DNA of 64,000 nucleotides from Neopestalotiopsis rosae. Lineage: Eukaryota; Ascomycota; Sordariomycetes; Amphisphaeriales; Sporocadaceae. Under the pieces are notes generated by a model. That model was not told the DNA's origin. It searched no databases and worked only from the letters and a program-made list of their open reading frames with translations. This document shows, one piece after another, positions 1 to 10,409 of the stretch (the first letter of the stretch is position 1; every line of letters begins with the position of its first letter). Location: contig JALGAS010000001.1 of the NCBI GenBank assembly GCA_023078685.1, positions 7,626,001-7,690,000 of the forward strand. The letters are read 5' to 3'. A program made the translations under genes and the position numbers.

Positions 1-546
1 CCCCACCATTCCTAAATCCTCTCCAGATTTTCCATTCCATCGTTGCATAGGGGTCAAGTTCGAAATATTTTGTCTTGTCCTTACAATAACGGCGCAGCTT
101 GTGGTTTATTTGGTTCTGGTAAACCTGTACCAATACACATGACCTGGTATCTTGCTTCAAGCGTCCTTCCTTTTATCCAACCCAAATTGCCTCGGCGACC
201 TGGACTTCAGAGAACGTGAAATAACGCCTTAGACTTCACGGCCATTGCGCTATAATCTATTCGAAGGCTACCTCTTGGTCTAGACCATTACTCGACGGGC
301 GTGACAAAAGAATATACAATGCTTACAGATTTCGACCTCAAATTTCACATGACGCCCACACCTTATGCATTACGATAGGGTCTAGAGACAAGATTTGGAG
401 CAGGTTGCAAATTGCACCTAGTGGTGCCGGTGTTCTTGGGCAGGCATACTTACAATCTTTCTATATCACTTATACGGCAACCGTGATAGAATAATCATCA
501 AGGCGCCCTTTTACCGAAGTACTCAGACTTACGTCGAACCGCCACC
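1..546. other. Upstream region of the ABC transporter gene
   Basis: No gene was recognised in this stretch. It ends in a near-ideal Kozak context (GCCACCATGG) that fixes the start of the following gene at 547, so most of it is probably promoter and 5' leader. Confidence 0.5.
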
Positions 547-3500
547 ATGGAGACCAACTTGTTTGCTCAGGAGCGAGGTCATCCTGAAGGCGAAAAGGAA
601 GACTTCGGGCCTGGCACCTCTATTTCCGCGTCAATAGACACGAATACTCCACATTACGAACAACATGTACCCTCTATTGTTGGCCATATATCCCTGGATG
701 ATGTCAATCCTGTTGATGTTCAACTCAGAGATCTCTCAGTCGAGGTCGACACATCGCCTTCAATATTAGAGCCTTCAACATATCCAGAGCTATTCCGAGG
801 ATTATCTAGGCCGAAAATCGAAACACGCAGCGTCAAGACATTACTTAGCTCAGTCAATGCGTCATTACAGAGTGGCAGTCTGACGGCGATACTTGGAGGC
901 AGCGGTTCCGGGAAGACTACTTTGCTGAACACCATTGCCGAGCGGGTCTTCAGTGGCAGACTGTCACAAGCTGGGAGCATTCTCTTCAACGGGCAAAAAG
1001 GTGTCCACTCTGTTGATCATGCCTACGTTATTCAACAAGACATTCTGATTCCCTCGCTGACGGTAAGGGAAACCTTGCGGTACTCGGCAGACCTGCGCCT
1101 TCCTTGTACCGTGTCACGGGAGGATCGATGTCGTATAGTGGAAGAAGTCATCCTCGAATTGGGTCTCAAAGAGTGTGCCAATACCAGAGTAGGCAACAGC
1201 CAGCGCAGAGGTCTCTCTGGAGGCGAGAAACGAAGAACGAGTATTGGTGTACAGTTACTTGCTAATCCGTCAGTACTCTTCCTGGATGAGCCGACGACTG
1301 GCCTCGATGCGACCAGTGCCCATCAACTCGTCAAAACCCTAAAAGCACTTGCCCAAAAAGGTCGAACTATCATCACGACTATTCATCAACCCCGATCAGA
1401 GATATGGGGCTTGTTCGATAATCTAATCATCTTGTCCCGCGGATCGCCAGTATTTTCTGGTCCCCGTAACGAATGCGAGCCCTGGTTCTCAAACCTTGGG
1501 TATCAGATACCACCATTTGTCAACGCAGCTGAGTACTACGTCGACCAGGCTGCCATAGACAACAGAACTCCCGAGCTGGAAGAAGAATCAGCAGCACGTG
1601 TACAGAGACTCAAAGCGGCTTGGAGCGAACAAAGACCGATCCGATTTCCCTCAGCGTTGGATCAAAATCTGTTGTCAAACAAACCCGAAAGGCATACGCT
1701 GAGCCAGCATGCTGGCTTCTTCCGCCAAATTCGAGTCCTGACAGATCGAAATCTGAAAGTGACATTGCGAGATCCCATGGGCATGGCAGGATCAATTGGC
1801 GAAGCCATTGTCATGTCAATCATACTGGGCTATATCTTCTACGACCTGCCTCGAGACCAATCTGGTGTAAGATCCAGGGAAGGTGCCCTTTATTCATCTG
1901 TTGGGTTGCAGGGGTACCTGTACTTGATGTTCGAGACGTACCGATTAACAAACGACATTCCCACATTTGATCGCGAACACAACGAGGGATGTGTCACAGC
2001 ACTGCCATTTATCTTGTCCCGCCGGATTGCTCGCTTCTTCACTGAGGATATTCCTGTGCCATTTTTGTACAGTGTGATTCTCTATTTCATGGTGGGGTTT
2101 GACCGCGAAGCCGGCAAGTTCTTCACATTCTTCTCCATTGTCTTATTGAACCATTACATTGCTATCATGTTGGCCATGACCGCGGTGGCGGCAGTACGGC
2201 ATTTTCCCGGAGCAAGTCTCATTGGAAATTTGGCCTACACCCTCCAGAGTATGGCTTGTGGCTATTTCGTTCAAAGCAACACCATACCGATCTATGTGCG
2301 ATGGCTTAAATACGCCACTTATACCGTAAGAATTGAACTATTGACTTTTTAATGGCATGTTCAAGACTGACCTTCGACGTTTACAGTATTATGCTTTTGG
2401 TGGACTATGCGGGAACGAATTTGAGGATAGCTTCTACGAGTGCCCACTGGAGGGCGGAGCAGACAACCCAGAATGTGCCTCGTACACGGGGACTTACATC
2501 ATGGACAATCTTGGCTTCCCCAAGAACTGGATAGCTCGACCTATTCTGGCCATGGTCGGATTCGTCGGCCTCTTTCTCATCACTTCATGGATTGGCTTGG
2601 CCTACCTAAAGGTCGAAATGACAATTGCGAGAGCTAGAAACTCCGACAAGGATCTTTCCCTGGGCAAGGAGAAGATGAACGCAGTGTCAATCAAAGAGGT
2701 CCGCGCGATTGACGTTGGTCTTAGCGACTTTGGACTGGTCTTGGACAAACGGTCGCTGCTGGGCAAGAAGCAATCCACGAAAACCATATTGAACCCTGTG
2801 AACGCCACATTTCAAGCGGGCCGATTGAACATCGTGATGGGACCCTCGGGCTCTGGTAAAACCAGTCTTCTCAACAGCATGGCGCTGCGACTCAAAGGCT
2901 CTTTTGGCACGCGCTACCTCTCATCTGGAAAGCTCACCTTCAACGGAGCAGTGCCATCTGAGTCGGTCATCCGTTCGGTTGTATCGTATGTTGCTCAGGA
3001 TGACGATGCACTGTTACCGTCACTCACTGTACGTGAAACATTGCGATTTGCCGCGGGTCTACGTCTTCCCTCTTGGATGAGTAAGCAGCAGAAGTACGAT
3101 AGGGCTGAAGAAGTTCTCCTGAAGATGGGTTTGAAGGACTGCGCCAACAATCTTGTGGGCAGCGATCTTATCAAGGGCATTTCGGGCGGTGAAAAACGCC
3201 GCGTCAGTATTGCTGTGCAGATTCTGACCGACCCCAGAGTATTGCTCCTAGATGAGCCCACCTCCGGTCTGGACGCCTTCACTGCCAACAACATTCTCGA
3301 GGTTCTCCATGGGTTGGCTCACGAAGGCAGAACTTTGATTTTGACGATACATCAAGCAAGATCGGATCTCTACAAGCATTTTGGAAACGTGCTGCTTCTG
3401 GCGCGAGGTGGCTCACCCGCATTTGCGGGGCCTGCAAAGGACATGCTTGGATATTTCAGTAGTCTTGGCCATCAGTGCCCCCGACACACCAACCCGGCAG

Positions 3501-5127
3501 ATTACGCACTCGATCTGATTACAATCGACCTTCAAGAAGAAAAACGCGAGTTAGACAGCCGAGAGAAGGTCAAAAAACTTGTCGAAGCTTGGAGTCATCA
3601 TGACAGGACGAAAACCGAAGATGGTTCCAACGATGCCAACCCCGTTCTGAGCCAGATTGATGAGGAACCAGAAGTTGGGCATCAAGGAGGTTCTGATCAG
3701 CAAAATGATGTATACGATACTGCAGAGACATCAGAATCAACAAAACAGGCGGTCAAATGTGAAACTGACGGTAATCCCTCAGCTGCAGCCATGCCATCTG
3801 AGAAGAGTCCAGCTGGTGCGGTTCAACGCGCGTCTTTCAACCGGACCGCACTGGCTAGTCCAGCAGAACTTGGAGCCATGGCACGGAAGCGCACATCGTT
3901 TGCCACTGCGTTTCCTTTGCTTATGCATCGGGCGATGCTCAACATCCGGCGTCAACCCCCATTGATTCTTGCGAGGATTATGCAGGTCCTCGGACTTGGT
4001 TTGGTCTTGTCACTCTTCTTTGCTCCTTTGCACAATGATTACCCATCAATCCAAAATCGAGTCGGTTTCGTTCAGGAGGTTGGTGCCTTCTATTTTGTAG
4101 GGATGCTCCAGAACGTTGCTATTTATCCGGCCGAGCGTGAAGTCTTTTATCGAGAAGACGACGATGGGGTTTATAGCGTTGAGGCATTCTTAGCCACCTA
4201 CACCATTCTTGAGGTCCCATTCGAAATTATCTCGGTGAGTATAAAACAAGTCATTTTCCATACACACAGCTGCTCTTGGAAAACAACAGTGCACCTGGCT
4301 GGTATCCGCTGTTCGGTACTTTGTGCACCATCAACATAAAATCAAGAGCTAACACATCTCAAATCTTTAGTGCTTGATTTTTGGAGTCCTTGCGGATTTC
4401 GCTGTTGGACTCCCACGTACAGCCGAGATGTACTTCATTTGCGTCTTTTCGTGCTTTGCTATTGTAAATTGTGGTGAAAGTCTGGGGATCATGTTCAACA
4501 CCCTATTCAATCATACCGGGTTTGCGGTAAATGTCATTTCCATCTTGCTTAGCGTTTCCCAGACAATGGCTGGCATCATGTCAATTGGTACGTATAGAAA
4601 CGACACAGTTTTCTCACTTTCATCCTGGAATGAAGAGATGTGCTAACTATCGAGTACAGTACGTACCTTTGGTCCCATATGTGTGCTCCATTTCCATACT
4701 TTGAGGGTGAAGTGGTTTTGTCTCGATTATAGAAGCAAGAGAGGAGAAAGAAACCCAAGGTTATTGCTATTGTTGCGTGATATCATTGGACTGACTTATC
4801 CCTCTGTGATAGGACATGCCCGAGCTATTCAAAGCCTTCAATTATCTCAGTCCACTGAAGTATGCCACTGCTGCACTTGCACACTACAGTCTCACAGGAG
4901 TGGTATTTACGTGCGATGATTCTCAAAAGATGCTCAACGGAGAATGCAACATTTCGACTGGCGAACAGGTGTTGGATCTCTACAAACTCAACCAGAATGG
5001 GCCAATCAACATTGGTATACTTGCTGCAGTTGTTGTGATCTACAGATTGATAGCTTGGGGCTTATTGCGGCTGGTGAGAACGAGATGGAAGAGCGTCGTC
5101 GAGAAGACACGCAAATCGCATAGTTGA
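547..5127 (+). CDS. Full-size tandem ABCG (WHITE-like) ABC transporter, multi-exon
   Basis: ATP-driven exporter with two ABCG units in NBD-TMD-NBD-TMD order, about 1,390 residues. Exons: 547-2325, 2387-4234, 4371-4587, then 4813-5127, with an unresolved stretch at 4588-4812. NBD1 has Walker A GGSGSGKT (about residue 117), signature LSGGEKRRTS and Walker B VLFLDEPTTGLD. NBD2 has GPSGSGKT (about 745), ISGGEKRRVS and VLLLDEPTSGLD. Both H-loops read TIHQ. Both Walker A motifs are canonical, unlike yeast PDR pumps, whose first site is degenerate, so this is the tandem WHITE-like type. Each NBD is followed by a hydrophobic ABC2 domain; the second is interrupted by an insertion rich in E, S, Q and D (about 3600-3830). 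The single-intron model from 4588 to 4812 breaks the frame by one base, so a second intron with a small exon is likely. Substrate unknown; plasma membrane is the usual site. Confidence 0.9.
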
Positions 5128-5315
5128 GGCATATCTGCTCTTCATGATTCGGAGATCCGGCCGCAAAAGGAATGGCTGCAGGAAACGAACCTCAGGACTG
5201 GAGAGGTGAGCTTATCAATTGACAAATCGGAGGTATGAATCCAACCACTTTACGGAAGCAATGTACTCAAATGCGCCACGGAAAGAAAGCCAATAGTGCG
5301 TTGACACACATTTGT

Positions 5316-6446
5316 TCAAGACTTTCCAACATGCTTCAGAAGGACTTCTATCCTCTTGTTATTCTTGTCGCCGCCCAGCCTTGCGGTTAGAGACTCGAGG
5401 CAGTAACTTAGGACATCCTGTTTGGCATTCCAGGCCGGTGACTGAAGGATTTCCTCCATTATATCCAAGTATCCATATATGGCAGCAACTACTAAAGGAT
5501 GACTGTCATCGGTGTCGGAAGGTATCTTGGCGCCACTCATCATGACCATTCTGAAAATGTCAATGTTCCCGCTTTTTGCAGCAGCGGCCAAAGTACTTTC
5601 CAGAGGTCCATGAGCCGTATTTGGGTCCACGCCATTATCGAGAAGCGCCTTGACAGCTTCAGTGTTCCCAGTTAAGCATGCAGCATAGAGCGCCTCTTCT
5701 TTATCTCGTACCTCAGTTGTTGATTGTGCCAGAATCGTAGCGTATACAGGCAGGGAGTGAAAGACTGCATGGAACAACGGACTACGGCCAGCTGGTAGCC
5801 AGTCGTACCGGCGCGGTACGTGTACCTCCCTCAAGGTCGAATCCTCATCATCCCATACTTGTAGCCACGACTCTACGGTTTCTGGTGTGTACAGGAAATG
5901 CATTGTTCGTGAATTGAGCTCTTCATTGTCCTCAGCGGCTCTGATATGTGCGGCCCAATATCTGGCACAGTAGCCCGTAAATGAGCTTCGTTGCCTGTGG
6001 TCGTGTCCGGGAAGACACTCAAGGTAGGCAAGACATACTCGGGCGCATTCAGATTCTGCGTCGCTGTACCAGGCGGCTGCATGGATCTCTTCCTCGCGCA
6101 TGCCTAGGATCACATCGGTGCAGTATGTGTGCATCGAGTCATCCCAGTATACTGGAACCTGTCCCTCGGGCTCGGTCGTCTTGCCTAACGTCCCGAGCTG
6201 GCGACAGTCAGCGAGAAGTCGACGGCCGTCTCCGAATTTGGCCTTCTTATCTCGATCCAAAAAGCAATTATCTGTTTCTGTGGCGAGAGCTTCTACCAAA
6301 TCTTCGGGTGTGAGTAGTCGCTTGGCGCAATCTATGAATTGAAGCGCTCGGACAAAGTCCTGAGGATCCATGGAGGCGTCATTCATGAAGTCCGCCACAT
6401 TTGCCCGCGAAGCTGGCCAGGCTGCACGGAAATCATTGAGTGACAT
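5316..6446 (-). CDS. Ankyrin protein resembling the C-terminal half of a NACHT/STAND receptor
   Basis: 376 residues in one exon. The start is the ATG at 6446; the frame extends eight codons further upstream, but only to a TTG. Residues about 30-110 resemble the winged-helix segment that follows NACHT in fungal STAND proteins (AKRLLTPEDLVEALATETD, then a region ending HTYCTDVILGMREEEIHAAA), followed by a CARVCLAYLECL-type stretch and YWAAHIRAAE. Three ankyrin-like repeats follow (about 250-345, for example LYAACLTGNTEAVKALLDNG). No P-loop or NACHT ATPase lies upstream in any frame, so it is either a truncated receptor or a stand-alone sensor. A TATA-like TATATAC lies 73-80 bp upstream on this strand. 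It is convergent with the ABC transporter (188 bp gap). The ankyrin call is firm; the STAND ancestry is inferred from motif likeness. Confidence 0.8.
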   Translation of the reverse strand: MSLNDFRAAWPASRANVADFMNDASMDPQDFVRALQFIDCAKRLLTPEDLVEALATETDNCFLDRDKKAKFGDGRRLLADCRQLGTLGKTTEPEGQVPVYWDDSMHTYCTDVILGMREEEIHAAAWYSDAESECARVCLAYLECLPGHDHRQRSSFTGYCARYWAAHIRAAEDNEELNSRTMHFLYTPETVESWLQVWDDEDSTLREVHVPRRYDWLPAGRSPLFHAVFHSLPVYATILAQSTTEVRDKEEALYAACLTGNTEAVKALLDNGVDPNTAHGPLESTLAAAAKSGNIDIFRMVMMSGAKIPSDTDDSHPLVVAAIYGYLDIMEEILQSPAWNAKQDVLSYCLESLTARLGGDKNNKRIEVLLKHVGKS

Positions 6447-6844
6447 GATCAAATGAGGAGCAGGAAACAAAACTTCCTGGAAAACTTTCCAAAATTGAAG
6501 AAGCTATCAAGGGGATTTGTATATATGAGGAAGACGCCGAGTCGCCATAAAATCCATCACTGCCCCACCGTACAGGCTCACATGAACACATTGATCTGCG
6601 GGTCCTCGAGATCCTGATATGCAGGTGTGCGGCGCATCGGCCACGAGACTACAATATGATGATCAAATTTGGTACCAAGGAGCTTGACAGCCCTATTGGA
6701 TGCACGGCAGTTCATTCATTGCCCGCCAACAGCCATATCATGGCCTTGAGACTTTGAGAGATGTCATATGCATTTATATTCTTATATTCTAAATCGTTTC
6801 AAGTGATATTCTATAGGCTTCCTGTAATGGCGTTAATCGATGCT
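6447..6844. other. Spacer between ankyrin gene promoter and polyol dehydrogenase 3' end
   Basis: No gene seen. It holds the probable promoter of the ankyrin gene (TATATAC complement at 6519-6526) and the 3' flank of the dehydrogenase; both genes are read on the minus strand. Confidence 0.5.
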
Positions 6845-8084
6845 CTAATTATCGAGAATTTGCACCTTGACTGCCTTTGCAGATGGATCCGACGCTGCAG
6901 CAAAGGCCTTTTCTCCCTCCTCCAATCTGAAGCGGTGCGTCACCAGAGGCTTCAAATCAATGAGGCCCGCCGAGACGAGCGCGATGGCCTTGGGGTATGT
7001 GTCGTGGTAACGATATTGGAAGCGAATGTCAATCTCTCGTGCTGACATATACGAGAAGGGCATAGTTTGGAAGTCCTTTCCGCATCCAATGATGAAGACC
7101 ATTCCTCCAAAGCGGCACGACTACGGCCAAATGATTAGTCGCATGCCCACTGTACGATTGATGGAGACATTGTCAAAGTATGGACTTACATAAATACCGG
7201 TCTGAACACTCGACTCGACACCTGTACACTCGAATGCAAGCTTTGTTTCTGTGCCCAGGGTCTTTTTGACCTCCTCTGCTACCTCTTTGGAGCCGAGCTT
7301 GGTGTCGACCTTGACCGTCCGAACTCTGGGAATAAGCTTCTTTGCAAACTGCAAGCGAGACTCGTCCAGGTCAGTAATGACAATAGGCGTCGCTCCTGCA
7401 GCATGTGCCGCGAGCAGGGTGACCAATCCAATCGGACCAGCACCGCAAATGACAATGGGATCACCCAGTCTTAGTTCTGACCTGTCGATGCCAGCCAGGG
7501 CCACGGACAGGGGCTCGAGAAGAGAACCCTCCTCGAATGAGAGCTCGTCCGGCAATGGGTGCAGCCAGTCCTCTGGATGCACATGGTATCTCGTCAGAGT
7601 ACCGTGATGGGGAGGCGTCGAGAAGAAGACGACGTCAGGGCAGGCATTGTAGCGGCCGATGCGGCAGTAGTAGCAGGTGGCCTTCATGCACGGGATACCG
7701 CACTCGAGCGCCACGCGGTCGCCGGGCTTGTACTTTGTGACGCCTGGACCGACATCGATCACGACCCCGGAACTCTCATGTCCAAGACCATTTTCGCCTT
7801 TTTGTCATTTGGAGAGGTTAATTCAAATATTCTGAGCGCAGGGTTTTTTCAAGACCAGTGACATTTTACTCACCAGTCACCACCATATCGCCAATGTGAC
7901 CCTTTTTCCAGAAATGCACATCGGATCCGCAGATACCGGTCGCGCGTACGTGCACTAGGCATTGTCCTTCACTCAAAGTTGGGATTGGCCCAGGCTGAAG
8001 GTGCAATTCATGCTTTGGGTTTGTCCAGACACCGAGGTTTTCGGGCTTTCGACTCTTGATGTCGAGAGACTGTTCGGTGCTCAT
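6845..8084 (-). CDS. Zinc-dependent polyol dehydrogenase (L-arabinitol/galactitol/sorbitol type MDR)
   Basis: Cytosolic medium-chain dehydrogenase, 364 residues, which oxidises a sugar alcohol to a ketose. Exons 8084-7874, 7797-7190 and 7120-6845, with introns of 76 and 69 bp. Catalytic zinc motifs [10 protein letters not shown] and GLGHESSG are present, and the second spans the first splice junction. Four cysteines in the GIPC-to-NAC segment fit the structural zinc lobe. The Rossmann motif CGAGPIGL ends in an acidic ITDLDESR strand, which indicates NAD+. [11 protein letters not shown] and FQYRY are typical of the LAD/sorbitol dehydrogenase subfamily. The exact substrate cannot be fixed from sequence; L-arabinitol, galactitol, sorbitol and xylitol are all possible. 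It is divergent from the SDR gene at 8655 across a 570 bp promoter, beside a sugar-type transporter and a Zn2Cys6 regulator, which supports a catabolic role. Confidence 0.92.
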
Positions 8085-8654
8085 GATGAAGTGAATGTGG
8101 ACAAGAGGGATGTGATATAAATGGATATGATAAAACTGAATCGGTAATCTTTCTCGAGGGCCTGATAATGAATTAAATCAGTATTGTATTAAATTATATA
8201 TGGGTAGTTTTACATGCTGTGGCCGGTTGATATACGTGACCTAGACCCGCAATATGAGAGTCTCCGCGGCATGGCGACCGTAGTGGTGGCCACGGTCGGC
8301 GGCACCTTGCTCAGCAGCTAGTCCACTGCGGCCTTTACCCCGAAGTGAGAAAGCCAACGCGTGGCCGCCACTCTTCGAAACATGAATCTTGTCAAATGAC
8401 CATCGTGAATTGTCCGCTCCGCTCGTACGCGAGCGGAAGAATCATTGTCGGCGATCGCCCCGATGCCTTTTGAAAGATGTCGTCAAACAGCAATACGTGG
8501 ACCTGGATAATGGCATGCAGTAGTTTGCATGACTGTCTGTTATAATGGCTCCTTGCCCAATTCCATGAAGCCTTTTGTCGGACAGAAACGCAACCAGCGA
8601 ACCAATCAATAATTCATCTTCCATAAGAGTCTCCTTGCACATCAGTCATTAAGA
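8085..8654. promoter_or_regulatory. Divergent promoter of polyol dehydrogenase and SDR
   Basis: 570 bp separate two start codons facing away from each other, so both genes are probably driven from here. The stretch near 8260-8300 is GC-rich with several CGG/CCG triplets, including a dyad described separately. No coding signal was seen. Confidence 0.6.
8276..8297. promoter_or_regulatory. Candidate Zn2Cys6 operator dyad
   Basis: GACCGT (8276-8281) and ACGGTC (8292-8297) form a perfect 6-bp inverted repeat with a 10-nt spacer, and the palindrome GTGGCCAC overlaps it. The triplets CCG and CGG face outward with 12 nt between them, the everted arrangement used by some Zn2Cys6 factors. No binding evidence exists; the link to the regulator at 10410 is inferred from proximity. 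Confidence 0.3.
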
Positions 8655-9491
8655 ATGTCTTTAAACGGCAAGGTTGCGATTGTGACAGGAGCTGCTCGAG
8701 GCATCGGTGCAGCAATCGTGCGCACACTGGCCGCGCAAGGCGCAAAAGTGAGTATTACCCCTATCACCATAGGATCTACCAATCTCTCTGGCGACACAAA
8801 AGACTAATGAACTAAGGTTGCGTTCAACTATGTATCAGAATCTTCCGAAAAGGCGGCGCTTGCATTGGTCGAAGAAGTCAAGCGCCTGGGCAGCTCCGCC
8901 GTATGCGTGCGATGCGACGTAGCCGCAGCGACGGCGCCGGCCACCATTGTGCAAGCCGCCTTGACGGGATTGGGTGTCAGTAAGATTGACATTCTCGTCA
9001 ACAATGCCGGGCTGGGTGGCAACACGGCGTTGGAAGACATTACAGTGGAAGAGTATGAGCGGCTGATGGGTGTCAACGTCCGCGCCGTCCTCTTCATGAC
9101 GCAGGCCGTACTCCCTTACATCTCCCGCGGTGGCCGCATCGTCAACCTGTCGTCGATATCCGCGCGTGGTGGCTACGCGACGCAGTCGGTCTATGCGGCG
9201 ACAAAGGCGGCCGTGGAGGGCTTCACGCGTGTATGGGCGACCGAGCTGGGCCACAAGTACGGCGTCACGGTGAATGCCGTGAACCCAGGACCCGTCGACA
9301 CTGACATGTATCGCGCGGCGGGGCCGGTGCATCTCGCCCGTATGGAGGCAGAAAATAAAAAGGTCCCCGCTGCGCCTAGATGCGGCACGGAGGAAGACGT
9401 ATCAGATATTATCCTCTTCCTCTGCGAAGAGAGGTCGCGGTGGGTCACGGGCGATGTCATATGCGCAAATGGAGGAATGTTGTATACATAA
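8655..9491 (+). CDS. Short-chain dehydrogenase/reductase (FabG-like)
   Basis: Classical SDR of 255 residues; exons 8655-8747 and 8817-9491 (69 bp intron). TGAARGIG is the cofactor-binding glycine motif, LVNNAG the structural motif, and NLSS with YAATK give the catalytic Ser, Tyr and Lys. NPGPVDTDM and the C-terminal GDVICANGGM are standard. The family includes 3-oxoacyl-ACP reductases and many sugar or ketose reductases. Paired head to head with a polyol dehydrogenase, a ketose or hexulose reductase acting on the neighbouring enzyme's product is the most attractive role, as in fungal arabinose and galactitol routes, but this is inference. The start ATG gives a complete cofactor site, and no earlier in-frame ATG was noted. 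Confidence 0.9.
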
Positions 9492-10409
9492 TCGAGAGCA
9501 ATTGCAACTCTAGATGCAGAGTAGATCAAAGCCACTTTGTTTGAACCAAAGCATTCATCCCAGGGACATAGACTGAGACTTTGAACTTGCTACCAGTATC
9601 AAAACGAAGATTTTGAATTGTGAAAATATGATTATACACAACACGAAGCCGTACTGTAAGCCCAACTGACCTACCTAAGTCAGGCAGCTTCTATCATATT
9701 GTCGTGTAAGTCGAGCAACACCATTTTCAAACTGCCTGAGGATGAAAGGCCGCGGTTTCCATCGAACATATGCGCATATCTCCAACCACCCATTCAAATT
9801 GTGTGTTAATACTTGCATGTTTCTGCCTCATCTTGCTATAGCTTGCCCGTGTAGCGCCACATGTATGCTTTCCTTGCCCGTTACGTCCAAGGTTTTCCAA
9901 CGCTGCGGATGCATTTTCAGGGCACTCACACTAGAGCCAGCGATCTAATCTAATATGAGAAGGCCCACCGAAATCACCTGGACCAAGCGCTGACGAAAAC
10001 GTCAAGATTCATGAGCATATTCGCCAAGGCTCCAGCACACGCGGTCCAATCAACCATGGCGAAGCCACCAGGGCTTATGATCAAGCAAGCGCGATATCGA
10101 GAGTCATGTTCGGCAAGTGGGAGACGTCGAGTCCTAATTCAGGGCTGTATTGTATGGTAGCATGCTGCTGCCTCTCCAAACTCAATCCCCGCACTATCGG
10201 TACCCGTACCCTACAGTACAGTACCCAGTCCAGTCCAGTCAGTGATGGACCGTTCCGCCGTGGAGAAGCACTCTCGGTGAAATCGCCGCGCCACTGCAGG
10301 ATGGTATTTTCACCGTTGTCCAGTGCCTCTCACTCCGTGCCCGTCCAGGTACTTGGTTGATCTCCTAGACAGTCTGTGTCCCTCCCTGGCCCCTTCTCGG
10401 TTCGGTAAC
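9492..10409. other. Spacer and promoter before the Zn2Cys6 regulator
   Basis: No gene recognised. Around 10200-10245 there is a short low-complexity stretch of repeated CAGTAC and CCAGT units. The downstream part is probably promoter and 5' leader of the regulator at 10410. Confidence 0.4.

Noticed and set aside
2326..2386. Possible split of the ABC transporter into two genes at the stop near 2352
   Set aside because: A 61 bp intron with GTAAGA donor and TTTACAG acceptor restores the family motif KYATYTYYAFGGL across the junction, so it is one gene.
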